The translations under genes and the position numbers were made by a program. Of a stretch of DNA of 64,000 nt, positions 31,952 to 44,464 are shown in pieces (positions within the stretch are counted from its first letter, which is position 1; the number at the start of each line of letters is the position of its first letter). The DNA lies in the NCBI RefSeq assembly GCF_025698545.1, contig NC_068567.1, positions 2,666,001 to 2,730,000 on the forward strand. Reading direction: 5' to 3'. The notes beneath the pieces are model-generated. The model saw only the letters and a list, made by a program, of their open reading frames with translations. It was not told the DNA's origin and ran no database searches. This stretch comes from Gossypium raimondii (taxonomy: Eukaryota; Streptophyta; Magnoliopsida; Malvales; Malvaceae).

Positions 31952-33625
31952 ATGGAAGATGGATTGTCAAGCTTTTGGGGTCCTGTCACATCCACTGACT
32001 GGTGTGAGAAAAACTATGTTTACTCATCTTACATTGCCGAGTTTTTCAACACAATATCCAATGTCCCAGGCATTCTTTTGGCACTCATCGGCCTTGTAAA
32101 TGCCTTGAGACAACGGTTTGAGAAGAGATTTAGTGTCCTTCATATATCTAACATGATACTTGCCATTGGGAGCATGATATACCACTCCACATTACAGCAT
32201 GTGTAAGTATTTTTTTCACTTCATACACTTCCATTATATTCCCCCAAAAGCTTCTGATATTAGATGTAGGTCTCTCCAATAGAGATTCAGTTTTAGAAAA
32301 TTGTTACTGTGTGTCTGATCGAAGATCATTTTATTTTTCTTGTTATAATGGTTTTGTTTTTGGAGTTAGTTATTTTACTTGCTGCAGTATGCTGATACCA
32401 AAGTTAACAAATACAACAGTAAGCAAGTTTTTCTGTTCCTACTCCCATTTTTGAAAATAAATATTCCTCCTTTTATTGCATCAATTAGTCTGGGAATTCG
32501 GCAAAGAAATGTTGTGTATGGTTAATTTTGTTTTACGGTTTCTTTAGCACATATATCCAAGGATATGTATTGGACTGGAATAATGCCTAATCTTTTACCA
32601 TTCCCACAGTTTCTAATGCTTGGATGTCGTTTTAGCTTGATATGTAGCTGAAGGTTTTGATAGGATGAATGGGTTATGTAGAAAATATATAATCTAATCA
32701 AGATGTTCTTTAATAATGTTAAGCCTTTTCGTTTGATATGAATTACATATTAAGTTGCAAATTAGAGGATCTATCTTAAAGGGGCACTGAATATGCAGAT
32801 CCTGTAGACGCATTTATATTTACGTTTGTAAGTTCATTGCACTCAGGGCTGATTGTTGCTGGGCAGCTAGACCCGTAAATATTCTGTTGGCATGACTTCA
32901 TGTCGGCAAATAAATAATTTCTTTTACTCACGGTTTTGTTTATTTTTGTTACTTAAAGCTTTTACTCTTGATGGAAATTTGGCACCTATGGAAAGTGAAC
33001 TTGAGAAAACATTGCTCTTGTTATGTAGCTCTAAGAATTAAGAACTTTACAAAAGAATAGTTATCTATTTGCCAAGTTGACTTGAAATGTGAAAATCTCA
33101 ACTTATTTCAGGCAACAGCAAGGTGATGAAACACCAATGGTGTGGGAAATGCTTCTGTACTTTTACATCCTCTATTCACCCGATTGGCATTATCGCAGTA
33201 CAATGCCTACTTTCTTGTTCTTTTACGGAGCTTTGTATGCAGTGGTCCATGCTCTCTTTCGCTTTGGATTTGGCTTCAAGGTGCATTACATCATTCTCTG
33301 CCTTCTCTGCATCCCTCGTATGTACAAATACTACATCTACACTAAAGATGTCTCTGCAAAGCGACTTGCAAAGCTATATGTAGCAACCTTGCTTCTGGCG
33401 AGCATTTGTTGGCTATCTGACAGAGTCTTCTGCAAAGAGATATCTCATTGGCACTTCAACCCTCAGGGTCATGCTCTATGGCACATCCTCATGGGCTTCA
33501 ACTCGTATTTCGCCAACACGTTCCTGATGTTCTGTCGTGCTCAGCAACGAGAATGGAATCCGAAAGTTGTCTACTTCTTGGGTGTTTTCCCTTATGTCAA
33601 GATTCAAAAACCAAAGAGCCACTGA
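31952..33625 (+). CDS. ACER: Alkaline ceramidase (ACER family)
   Basis: Two coding exons, 31952-32202 and 33112-33625 (phase-2 GT-AG intron of 909 bp), give 254 residues, the length of plant alkaline ceramidases. These seven-helix ER/Golgi enzymes of the CREST superfamily hydrolyse (phyto)ceramide to a long-chain base and a fatty acid. Compared with human ACER3, the calcium-site residues D16, W17, E19, N21 and E30 are present. So are the zinc/catalytic residues S74, H78, D89, H204 and H208, each at its expected spacing. The C-terminus VKIQKPKSH fits a cytosolic tail with basic residues. The frame is intact and all key residues are kept, so it should be active. A long leader with an internal ORF lies upstream. 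Confidence 0.95.
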
Positions 33626-34899
33626 AAGCATTTGGTGCATATTCAGGTGTGGAATTCTCTCTTCGACCATGTTAAACTCCCTCAAAGTCTGATTTTGGAA
33701 CTAGCTGTTGTTTTTGGAAGGTTACAGGCATAGGATTCACAATTCTTTTTCTATTTTGTGTCTTTAAAAAGGGAAAAATTATATATATTTGATGTAAATG
33801 ATAATTTAATGTTGATATTGTTGGTGGGGCTTTCCTTTTTTTTACTTTATTTGACTGTAACACTAGTCTTTTTGCTTAGCAATGGGGCATGAGAAGTCGT
33901 TTGGTCCCACATTTTAACACCTTAACTTCTTTATCAAGCTTTCATCTCCTCCATCTCTGCAAATCAATGAATGGCTTTCATGGGGATGTCATGGATTTTT
34001 GGACACACTCATTTTCATAAATTAGTTCAATGTTTTTGTGATAGAAACGGGGACAGTGTTTTAAGTACCTCGCCACCCTTGCCTAGCAGGTGATTACCAA
34101 GTCAAAGGGCATCACTTCGTCAAGACCGCTCTTCATGAGCGCACATATGCATAATATGTGGAATTTTTATGATCTATCTTGCCAAAAACAGGTGATGGAT
34201 CCTGCTTTTCATGCTCACGTGTAGGACTTTGTTTGATAATCTCCATCCAATAGCCGTCTCTATTTAGAAGGATATTGTGTATCCGAAGTGGTCAACTAAG
34301 ATGAAACCTGTATTGTACATGTATTAATATCTAAGGTTAAGAGAGGATCATTCTCTTACAAATACTCGTCCATAGTATTGAGGAACACTGGTGTCTTCTT
34401 CACTATAAGAATTTGGCACGTCTTCTGCCGTGTGAAACGCACATTTTTCTCCCGTTCTAATTTGTCATCACCATAAAGTAATATTTTTCATTCCATTTTT
34501 AAATTCCACAATTGAATTTTTATCAGGTTTATTTTTTTTGGTGCATGATTTTTGATTTCAAGCAATTATATTAACTTTAATTAAATTTAAAATCAATTTA
34601 AATTGGACCATAAAGAAAAGCTTTTCAAACACAAAAATCTAAGATGTTGTTCAAGAGATATTGGATTCTATATTATTATTTTTATCATGATTGCCTTATG
34701 AACATTAATTTTAATTAAAAAATATAATTTTTTAAAAATAAGTAATTTATTTTAATATCATATTCTATTATTCTAATATTAATAACCACTTTTTATTATT
34801 ACATTACAAATTGAGGGGAGGATAGGACTTCAACCTACACTATAAATAATATAAAGCAAAATGTTGTTATTATTTGATGCATACTATTTTTAACTCCAC
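33626..34899. other. Ceramidase 3' UTR and spacer, no gene seen
   Basis: 3' UTR runs to perhaps 33,860. The stretch 34,040-34,460 is less AT-rich ('gtcaagaccgctcttcatga', 'tcacgtgtagg') and may be a decayed retroelement, but no domain or LTR end was found. Confidence 0.5.
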
Positions 34900-34900
34900 A

Positions 34901-35036
34901 AACCCTAATCAAATTGGAATTCAAAAACCTAAACCCTAATCTAGTATTGGTGTAAAACAAACACCACGAACCCTAATCGAATTGGAATTTAAAAAGACTA
35001 AACCCTAATCAAATATTATTCTAAAACAAAAGCCCA
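34901..35036 (+). promoter_or_regulatory. Telo-box cluster in a 68-bp tandem duplication
   Basis: Two degenerate copies of a 68-bp unit start at 34901 and 34969 ('aaccctaatc(a/g)aattggaatt'). AAACCCTAA telo-boxes occur at 34900, 34931 and 35000, with a near match at 34970. Telo-boxes are common in promoters of translation and ribosome-biogenesis genes. The cluster lies about 200-300 bp upstream of the ATG at 35213. Confidence 0.65.
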
Positions 35037-35212
35037 AGATTTTTTGGGCTAAAATCTCCTAAACAAATCGTAATTCAAAGAAAAGCCCTAATCTTTAGTT
35101 TGTTCACTTTGCTCTTCCTCATCTTCTAGGCTTCTAGCTACTGACTGTCATTGCCGACTGAACTCCCCCGCCGTCATATTGAAGTGCCGCCGAGTCCATG
35201 TAAAATAGACCA

Positions 35213-36430
35213 ATGGCCACGGGAACGCCAAAGAAATCTGAGCCTCCTAAAATAGTTACTCTGAATAACGCATTGAAACTGGTAAATATCTCTTTCGCTT
35301 TTAATTCTAATGGTATTGATGAATTTTTCATGGTTTTCGATAAACATGATGATCTGGGTTTCTTGTTTTGACTATGTTAAAGTCGTATTCATCATTGAAT
35401 TAATTAATTATCTGGGTTTGAACAGTTGCGATTGTCTGGTATTTGGAAAGAAAAAAAGAATGCTTTGTTACTGATATATGATATGAAGATGGCGAGATTT
35501 GGTAATATACTTAGATGTTTGAAGAAGACCTTGGAGTCTTTAGGATTCTATACTGGTTTACATTGCTTCAATCTATTTAGTGGTTGATTGGGTTTCTCCA
35601 TTGGTCACTAGATGGAATAATTTGCTGTGTTTATTGGGGAATTTGTGATTATGATAATAGTTTCTACTTGTAGACATTAACTGATTGAAAAAGAAAAAGA
35701 AAAAGCTTTGAATCATAATAGAATCATGCGTATTGGCCAACAAAAGAAAAAGAAGATTTAGCATGTTTTTGTGGGATTGAATTGGATCACTATTATAGTT
35801 CATTATCATGATTATCCATCTTAAGATTATTCCATATATTTGCATAGACACACATACAAAAAACACTTTATGTACTGCACTTCACCAAGTGAGCATCTTT
35901 TTTGTACCTTGTTGTGTCTCATGGAATATAGGAGTTCTAGTGCCCTTGGCTGTTCCAGTTACGGTTCTTTTTTGTGACCATCATCCAGTTTATTAGTTTA
36001 ATATTGACTCAAGTGATATGCAGGCCGAACAATGGGTAAATAAAATGAATGGATCTGCAGAATATGAAGTAGTGGAAGCAGAACCAGAAGCTCGGCCAGA
36101 AAGGTCAGTGGGACTGTATTGTATCATAGTCGTGTCATGTATTCATGCACCGTTCTGATGGGTTTTTAACAGGCTTGGACTCGGAGCAAAAGTTCCACGT
36201 CAATCAAAAGTTGGACTCTCTAACGACCCAGTTGAGAGAAAACTATCTGCTAAGTTGGGTGTTGGAAAAAGAAAAGTTTTGAAAAACCAGGATTCTACCA
36301 TCCCTTCTAGTAAAGACAGGGTCGATGAAGATGATGGTGATGAGGATTTAGATAGTAGAAGTAGTGCATTTTCTAAGAAGAGAGCAGTTCCTCTGACTTC
36401 CCAATTACAGGTAAAGAAAAAACCGAAATA
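35213..36430 (+). pseudogene. Small lysine-rich nuclear-type protein with an apparent one-base frameshift
   Basis: Exons 35213-35281, 36024-36103 and from 36173 on, with GT-AG borders, encode MATGTPKKSEPPKIVTLNNA, then AEQWVNKMNGSAEYEVVEAE, then RLGLGAKVPRQSKVGL and SNDPVERKLSAKLGVGKRK. This resembles a small conserved eukaryotic family (DUF3245-like, tentative) with the motif LGLGAK-x-K-x2-L-x2-DPVE-(R/K)-KL. In the given sequence an extra A in the run 36359-36361 leads to TAG at 36363, giving 113 residues. Removing one A would continue through FSKKRAVPLTSQLQ to a donor at 36412, or to TAA at 36428-36430. The shift may be real or a sequence error. The telo-box promoter suggests a ribosome-biogenesis-type role. 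Confidence 0.65.
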
Positions 36431-38093
36431 ACTTGTAGCTTTGAAATGCTTGAATGTAGCAAAATTCCATGTACTTCCTAGTTGGATTTAATGACTTGTA
36501 AACACTTTCCATAATGGAAATATGCAAGAAAAATTGAAGTTTTTGTTCTATAGATCACTGTATTAGAAAAAATATATATATATAAAAAGTTCTTATATGT
36601 TGAGAAGTTGCATTTATCATTTACATGTCATCCCTTATGGAATAAGAATTGGATTAATATCATTTCATTAAGACAATAAAACTATGAATAATGGATATGT
36701 CTTTGGGCATGGTGGAAAATGCTGCATCTCTTGAGGGCCTCTCCATTAGAGTAGGGTATTTGGAGAAATTTGACTTGGATCCTCTTTAAGTAATTCAGTG
36801 GCGTCCTTTGTCGGTTTCAGATGAATGGTTCTGTTTAAAAAACGTTTCAGATGTCACTTTCTTTCCATTAATGACTTGAATTTCATTGTTCTAGTTGCTG
36901 ACAACGTGTAGATAATGACACAACGACCGACTATGGTGGTTGGGATAGTTTCTAGTAAATGATTGGCCTGCACTTCTCTGATAGGTGACCGTGTTTGCCC
37001 ACTTAAAGTTAAGTTTGGTTGACATTTGCAAGCTCTTTAGTTGTCAACGTAGACATGATGGCATGATGATGATTTAGGTACGTACCAAAATATAGACTTA
37101 TTTAGGTAATAAAAGGATAAAAAAGTTTACGAATAGCTTAGGGTTTTCTTGATATATATATATAGAGTTAATTGTATTCCTTAAATTTCAAAACATTCTA
37201 ATCACATCTTCATATCATAAGTCCTTATGTTATTAAAATTGTTAATTAAATTATTAAATGATACATCAAATCTCTTATAATTTAAAATGAAAGTTTTAAA
37301 GAAAAATAGTACATAATGTAAAGACCTTACTGATATAACATTAATGATTGAGGAATGTAATTAAAATGTTTTAAAGTTTGAGGACCAATTTAGAATGAAG
37401 GTTATAGTTTGGGGATGTATGGTGAAATTAACTCATGTATGCATTCTTTCAAGATGTTCAGTGTTATTATTATTTTCAACAATCATAGCTTCTACATGCA
37501 TACATACATATCAGGTGTATGAAATCTATCATAGTAGTCAATCACTCCACTTCAAAGCACTCACAGGTCTAAATACCCCATGCACACAGATATAAGGAAG
37601 AACACTAGTTAACCAAACCCAAGAATAAATGAAATCAGAGTTAAGAACACACCATCCACACACAAACAAATACACACCAAAATCTACAAACTCTACCCGG
37701 TAAGAAAGAAAAGTTTATTATCACTTGCACTAGGAGAAATGACACCATGGTATAGTGTAGTTATTGATTAAACTAAACCAAGAAAGGCCTCTGAAATCAA
37801 GTGCTTGCATTGCAATGGATCTCTGCACATGAAATAGGAAGCTTCAAACTCACTTGTAAGAACTCCATGTTGATTGGTTATTTGATGCGGGTAAGATTTC
37901 TACCATATTGACATGATTTGAATGGAAAAGGTTACAAAGAAGCATAAAACACTTCAAGGAGAGTTAAATTAAGCCATTCTTGCAAGGTTGAGACCTCGAT
38001 TAGCTTGCTTTTTCCAATTCTGACTCATTGAGTGGTGCATTATTGGTATGAAGTATGAACAAAATCGAGTCAGTCACCTCTTACAAGTTGATA
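36431..38093. other. Spacer between convergent genes, with a small inverted-repeat element
   Basis: Bases about 37168-37410 form an imperfect inverted repeat ('gtattccttaaatttcaaaa' at the left; 'ttttaaagtttgaggacc' at the right), a MITE-like fragment. The remainder is AT-rich with no gene recognised. A further exon of the 35213 gene could lie here but none was identified. Confidence 0.5.
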
Positions 38094-41000
38094 TCACTCT
38101 TGTAGTCCTTCAGCATGATATTCACATTCCAGACTTACATTTAAGTAGCTTGTTATAGTGTCTTCAACAAAGTCTTCGAATATGGCTTCGCTAATTTCAC
38201 CGCCAATACAATCAGTGTCAAGTCGAAGATCCATCCATGTTCCAGCCTTAGCCATGTCTTTTCTAACTATCTGGTCCAGAGAACGAGGCAATGGCATTGG
38301 GAGCATGTGCCAATAAACCCCTTGCCAGACCTCTTCAATGGTATTTTTCAAGTTTGGGATAGGACGGATGTTGGTTTTAACAAATGATACGCCAGGGGAA
38401 CCCAAATAGTACCCACAAACCTCCACCAGAACTTCATTAATGCAATCAAAGAGGAGGTTTTTGTCATGACAAAGTTGGTTGGGCAAGTATTCTACCTCAT
38501 CAAGCAACAAAGGGTCAAGAAGCATGTCCGAAGAAAGTGACCTGATGTAGAATTCATCCCATTCGAAACTTGAGGCTTCTAGCACTGCCTTTACGTACTC
38601 ATATATTGATTCCTTATCATCCATACAAGTTTTAAAACGATTACTGCAATTTGTGGCTAAAGAGCCACCATGTTCTTCGAATCGAATTCTTAGTGGTTGC
38701 ATGGATGTTTCACCTGAAGATTGGTGAAAAAATCCGCATCATCCAAAATGTGGCACAAGAAGGTTAAAAACAAATGTAGAATATGAAATAAAACAGAAGG
38801 CTTTACTCGTGTGTCTTACCAGAAATACATCTGATGCTAGCAGGGCTGATAACATCCTCGGCAAATATTGGCTCGAGAACAGAAACGGGACTCGGTCGCT
38901 CCTCTAGACCTTCAACCTTTTTGGTTAATGATGAGTTTGATGGAGAAGCTAATGGAGAAAACAGTTGTTGGTCCTCTTCGGTTAAATCCTGGAGATAGAA
39001 GAAAAGAAAATCGGTAGATGAGAGTGATGAGACATAACACATGCGATGCGTACAACAAATTGAACACCAGCAAGGTAATCGGAAGAGCAAATATTTTCCT
39101 TATGGAGTTTTAACTCTGCCTTCAACATAATAATAGAAAACCATGATGATATCAAATGGGCGATATATTTTCCATATTCCCGATGGAAGATCGGATATTA
39201 ATCGAAGGGCGTAAGCAGCATGTGTTCATCATTACAATCTACTTCATAATTACAATACTTAGCAAATGGCATTACACTTACCTGTTTCGAGCATTCCGGA
39301 TATTGCTTTTCATCATAAACTTCTGACATATCGACATTTTTGTCATCTCTAGTAATTGAATAGTCATTTGTCTCAGAGGAAGCATCCAAAAGCTCGGTTT
39401 CTTCTTCAACCGTAATTTCAGTTTCCTCAACAACAATGACTTCACCTGCATAAACTTTTATCAAGGTTAAATATTAATAAACCTCGATATTCATGATTGC
39501 CATCAAAAATTAAATAACTATAAAATAATACCTTCGCAACCCATTTCATCTTTAGTAGAAGAAGAATGACTTTGATCCTCTGTATCATCATTCACACAAG
39601 CGTCGAGTTTGTTTAAAATTGCATTATCACCTCGGACTTCATCACCGTTTTTATTATCGGAAACGCCAGGCCGGCTCTCTGGTTCCTCCGCGGATTGACT
39701 TAGATTACTCACATTGTTTTGTAACTTCTGGAGCTTGTCCGGGCTGGCGAATCTCGACTGTGCAGTTATAGAACTAGGCTCTGGGTTCCTCGCAGGGCTG
39801 CCGATGGGTGATGAGTTATAATCTGGGAGAGAGAGAATCCTCCCTAAGGTTTTCGGAACCTGTCTGCCTGAAAGATCCATAATGTCATCCCCATTGGTTA
39901 GCATCTCAGAGAGATGTTTCTTTGCCTCGATATAGATGTTTGAATGCCTGGAAAAATGAGTAGTCTCATATTCTGTACTCGATTCAGGGCCCTTTAGCTT
40001 GCTTGTCTTTTCTCCTTTCTTGACACTACTGGAAGGTTTCGCAATTCTTTCAATAAAGAAATGGTCTTTAGTAGGAGAATTCATCCCAATATATTCCTTT
40101 AATCCTCCATTGTCACTCGAACTTTGCCGCTCACCGGAAAGTCTTTTTGGTATTTCTTTTGCAGGGATTCTATGATGCTCTCTTCCCATAGCGTGTCTAA
40201 ACTTTCTTTTAATTTCAGACAGGAAAAAGTGGGAACCAACTTTCTCATTTGGCTCTCGACGTCTGATGATGTTCTTAGATTCGGGTGACGAACCAATGCT
40301 ACTTCCAGTTTCAGCAGTTTGTGAGCATGTCGGTCCAGGCTTCAAAACTACAATTTTAGTTGAAGCTTCGGAAACCTTCTGTTCATCTGATAAGTCTCTT
40401 TCCAGAGACTTGGACTTTCTTCTAAAGAAATTACGCTGTTTTCTATTAACAGTCTCATTCAGTTGTCTTAAACCAACAGGCTCTTGCTCTGAAAAGTTGG
40501 ATCTGGAAAAGGGCTTAGACTCCTCATCTCGAGCATTTGGCGAGTTCTTAGAATTTTTGACCAATGATGAGTTTGGATCTCGTAGAAGTTTCAAAAACAG
40601 TTCCTCATTTAAACTCAAAATTTGAAGTGCATCCATAGCTTCTTTTGAGGCTTGGAGTTCCCCACCTTCAGTAAGTTGGTTCCTATTAATAAGCTTTTGG
40701 CTCACTAAGAACTTGATAGCCTCGCTCATTTCTTCGAAACGGGAACTCTTCATGTTTGGCTGCATGTGACCTTCAACAGGCTGGTCACGATTCACACAAT
40801 CGATTCTTTTTTGACCCATTTCCTGACAGAGCTCTTCTACAAGATTCTCTATGTCAAGATTGCTTGTAGTTTGTTGCTCAGATTTATGATAACAAGATAT
40901 TTCCGATACCAAGGTCTTAGCAGCATCAACATCAAGACTGCCACCGGAACTTTTCTTCCGAGTTTTGTTTCTTCTTTTCTGGTTCTTCCTTTCATTGTCT

Positions 41001-41503
41001 CCTTCACCCGAATCAAACTGTTTTGCATCAAGTTCAGTATTGTTTACCTCTTCCTTTGTAGCATGCTCTCTTGACATTTCTTCTTCGAGAAGTTTCTTTA
41101 CGCTTGGCTTACATGTATCCATTGCCATTGCCTTATCTTCACCCGAACTAGTTGACATGTCAATTTTATTTCCCGAATTTCCCATACCTGCAAAATCAAA
41201 AAGAAAACTAAGAATCTATGCTGCTCTTGTTCTTCTATGAACATTCCTGTGTAGGGCACATACTACCGATTTTATATTTAATGATACAAACAAGCTAAAT
41301 AATCTTTTAACAATATAAGGGCAATCCAAAAGGCCATTTATAAATCACTTACCGACTACATTTCTGTTCCCGCGCCTTCTATCCGAAAGCAGTCTCTGAG
41401 TTGATCGACCATGGCGGAAATCGAACATAGTAATCAAGCCCCACATACAACCCATTTGATCCCTTTCGTATCGAACAGTGCGTCTATTCGATCTTTTCGC
41501 CAT
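38094..41503 (-). CDS. TRM-like protein with C-terminal DUF4378 domain
   Basis: Five coding exons on the minus strand: 41503-41353, 41187-39532, 39445-39282, 38988-38820, 38713-38094. All borders are GT-AG and phases agree, giving 919 residues. The N-terminus (MAKRSNRRTVRYERDQMGCM, then GLITMFDFRHGRSTQ and RLLSDRRR) is the conserved start of a plant family in the TRM (TON1-recruiting motif) group. The middle is disordered, rich in Ser, Lys and Glu. The last 200 residues form a DUF4378 domain (SIYEYVKAVLEAS, then LLFDCINEVLVEVC and VRKDM, ending SYLNVSLECEYHAE). TRM proteins associate with cortical microtubules, preprophase bands or cell-shape control; this member's function is inferred only. 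The frame is intact. Confidence 0.9.
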
Positions 41504-43140
41504 GATAAATACAGTCTTTATTTGAGACAAGAATGCTTTTGTAATCAAAAAATTTTTGCTGACAGGCGATTTCGAATCTGATAAACAGATGGAATCAACA
41601 ATTAAAAGGACATAATAAAGAAACATAAGCAAAACTGTCAAGACAGACAAAACATAAATAAAAAACTAGCTCTGTAAATCAATGTTTCAGACAAGAAACC
41701 AAAGATAAATGTATTAAATAAACATATGACTATCACTGCAATAAGATCAGCCCAAATAGCATATGAACTCATGAGAGACTCGTGACATTGATATGCAAAA
41801 CCAGACATAAACAGATCAGGTTTTAAAGACATCAGTTCTGAACTTTCCTTAAACATTGCTAACCCTTTCCTTCTAACCTCTTCTTTTACACAAATATGGC
41901 TCTAATTTCCCTCATGCAGCACCTAAATCATAGTCCAATAATGTCACAAAAACTGTAAAATCAGAAAGCTGTTAGATGAAGAAATGAATGTACTTGAAGT
42001 AAAGAGTTGTTTAAAACCCAAAACCAGAAAGAACTAGGAGAGAATAACAGTCACAAAAATGTAGCTAAAATGTTACCATAAAAGAGTAATATATATAACA
42101 ATATTCCAATTTCAACAACTCAAGTTTCCCTAAGCAGTGTAAGCCACAAGCTTCAAAGGCAAAAACTTTCTTTGGATGCCAAGGTATCATTAAAATACCT
42201 GTCTTTTTGCCTTGACCAATGCCTCAAATTCCTCACTAAGGGACTCAAAGAGAATTGTGAAAATTCTCTCTTTTTTTTAGCCCTTTTTTCTTGGATCTTC
42301 ACTTCAATGGAAAGATCAATTGAAACTGAAGATTACAGATTGAGAATCCCTTTATCTCTAAACACTTGAAAATCAACAAAAAGACATGCAAAATCATCAA
42401 CTTGGGGAAGTGATCAAAGCCTTGATCGTAGTAAACTCCTTGAAGACCGTGCCTTTGCATGGGCTAAAGTTGAATTCCCCTCCCAAAAAAAAAGCCAGAA
42501 TTATACCATATTTGTACAATTGACATAGTTGAAGTACTTAAAAGAAAAACTGGGTAGCTTCTTTTTTTTGTCATTTTCAATGCCTTGAATGCCATAATCT
42601 CAAAAGTACTTGAAACAACCAAATTTTCATTTCTTCCATTGATAGCAACCAAGCACAAAGCTTTCTATGAACACCCAAATTAGTTTTTTCTTCAAAATTC
42701 TGATAAAAAAAGGATCAAAATCAGATTTTTTTTTTCTGAAAATCCCACTTCAGCCTCAAAAGCTAGCACCTTGCACTAAGCTCCCATAAATTAAAAAACA
42801 GAGAAAAAACTGAAATATAGAGAGAAAATAGGAAGAAATTGTGGGTGGTGATGGTGGTGGCATATTTTGACAACCAAAAGAAAAAAGAAAAAAGAAAAAA
42901 AATGAAGAAAACAATGCTTTTATCTGGCACCGACCCTTGATTTTTTATCAAGAAAACATGAAATGGGCAGGCATTATGGACTGGGAAAATAAAGTGAAAA
43001 CAAAGAAAAAGAGCAAAGAGGCTTAAAAGAAATGAAAATTGAAAAAAAATGAAAAAGAAAGAAAGAAAGTGAAAGTGGGAGAGAAAAAAAAAAAAAAAAG
43101 GAAGAGAGTTACAAATACTGTTGGCCAAAGACAAAGGAAG
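41504..43140 (-). promoter_or_regulatory. Probable 5' UTR, leader intron and promoter of the TRM-like gene
   Basis: On the minus strand, 43,130-43,000 is strongly pyrimidine-rich (CT and TTTC runs), typical of a plant leader. Splicing to the exon at 41503 would need one or more leader introns. No protein-coding ORF with family features was seen; the 123-residue phenylalanine-rich ORF at 42763-43134 is a by-product of this low-complexity leader. Confidence 0.45.
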
Positions 43141-43561
43141 TCGTCAATAGTTGGGAAGAGGAGACGTGACAGTTGGGGTTTTTTTGTTTTATGGAATTGG
43201 ACCCACTTTTAAAGCAAATTTAGAGAAATTTAAAAAAAATTAATTTTGTTTACCATATATAGATAAGTAGATAAGAATAATTTAATATAGAATTAAATTT
43301 ATTTTATTTTAGTAACCCTATATATATTAGGTTTGTATTTAAATTTTGATTTCAGGAGTAAAAATTTTAAAAATAAATAAATTTTTCGTAAAAACATTTA
43401 ATATGTATCAGTGCATAAGCCTCATGTACAATTTATAAATAAAAATACGATACCTTATTATTAAATAAAATAAAAATAACGGAGAATGTATAAATAAAGA
43501 CTAATAATTTTATTTAAATATAATTAAATAAAAATTAATGACGAGATCTTAAGACCCAAAA
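43141..43561. other. Spacer, no gene seen
   Basis: AT-rich. It marks the start of a gene-poor 17-kb block that runs to 60.2 kb. Confidence 0.5.
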
Positions 43562-43687
43562 ACTTAAATCCATTATCTTAAATTTGAGAGTTATTAATAT
43601 TTATTTATAATAATTAATATTATTACTTAAATCCATTATCTTAAATTTGAGAGTTATTAATATTTATTTATAATAATTAATATTATT
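43562..43687. repeat. Perfect tandem duplication, 2 x 63 bp
   Basis: Bases 43562-43624 and 43625-43687 are identical (beginning 'acttaaatccattatcttaa'). Exact identity in fast-drifting AT-rich DNA points to a recent duplication. Confidence 0.95.
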
Positions 43688-43787
43688 ATTAGTATTTATT
43701 TACAAGTCCTCTGTATTTTTGTTTAATTTAATGATTAGGTGACATGTTATTATTCATTTATAGTGCATGAGACTTATGTATAGGCGT

Positions 43788-44464
43788 TAGGAGTGAACAA
43801 AACTCAATTCGACTCGAAAAAATAGAAAAATTAAAATTCAAGTTAATCAAATTAAATTATTCAGTTTTTATAATCAACTTGAATAATTAACTCAGTTTTT
43901 CGAGTTCAAGTCAAGCTGAATTTTACAAATCGAATAACTCGAATAATAGATTGGTGTAAATACTTGTTTGGTCGCCAATTTAAAAATTGAGCAAACCGAT
44001 CCCTTTAAAAAAAAGTAAAAAATCAAATAATTAAAAAATTTCAAATTTTGAAAATTTTGAAAATATTTATAAAAAATTTACAAATTTTCATACATATATT
44101 TAAAAATATAAAATTAAAAATTCTAAAGGATATATAATAAAATTTAAAATTTCCAAAATACTTAAAGAAGTAAAATACCAATTCAAATTTATCATATTAA
44201 AGTATTGTATTTTTATCTTATTTTGCTTTGAAAGAGTTCTCAAATATATATATATGGATTCAAATTTATGTGCTCAAACATGACATTAGCTATATTGTAA
44301 CAAGATTTTAACTTAACATGTTTAACTTTTTTTAATTTAACTACAACAATTTTACTCGATTCGATTTGGAAAAAAATTAAATCGAGTTAGGATTATAAAA
44401 TACAATTAAATCAACTTGACTAACTAGAAAATTTTCACTTAATCCAATCGAACGCTCACTCCTA
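43788..44464. mobile_element. MITE with TAGGAGTGA ends
   Basis: The left end TAGGAGTGAACAAAACTCAA and the reverse complement of the right end TAGGAGTGAGCGTTCGATTG are inverted repeats, preceded by a further palindromic 'cgt/acg'. The body contains 'aattcgactcgaa' and 'ttactcgattcga'. No target duplication was found. Related to the element at 49300. Confidence 0.7.

Noticed and set aside
40266-40625. 119-residue plus-strand ORF within the TRM-like gene
   Set aside because: Antisense shadow of the large serine/lysine-rich exon.
42763-43134. 123-residue phenylalanine-rich ORF on the minus strand
   Set aside because: Translation of a CT-rich, low-complexity 5' leader of the TRM-like gene; no family resemblance.
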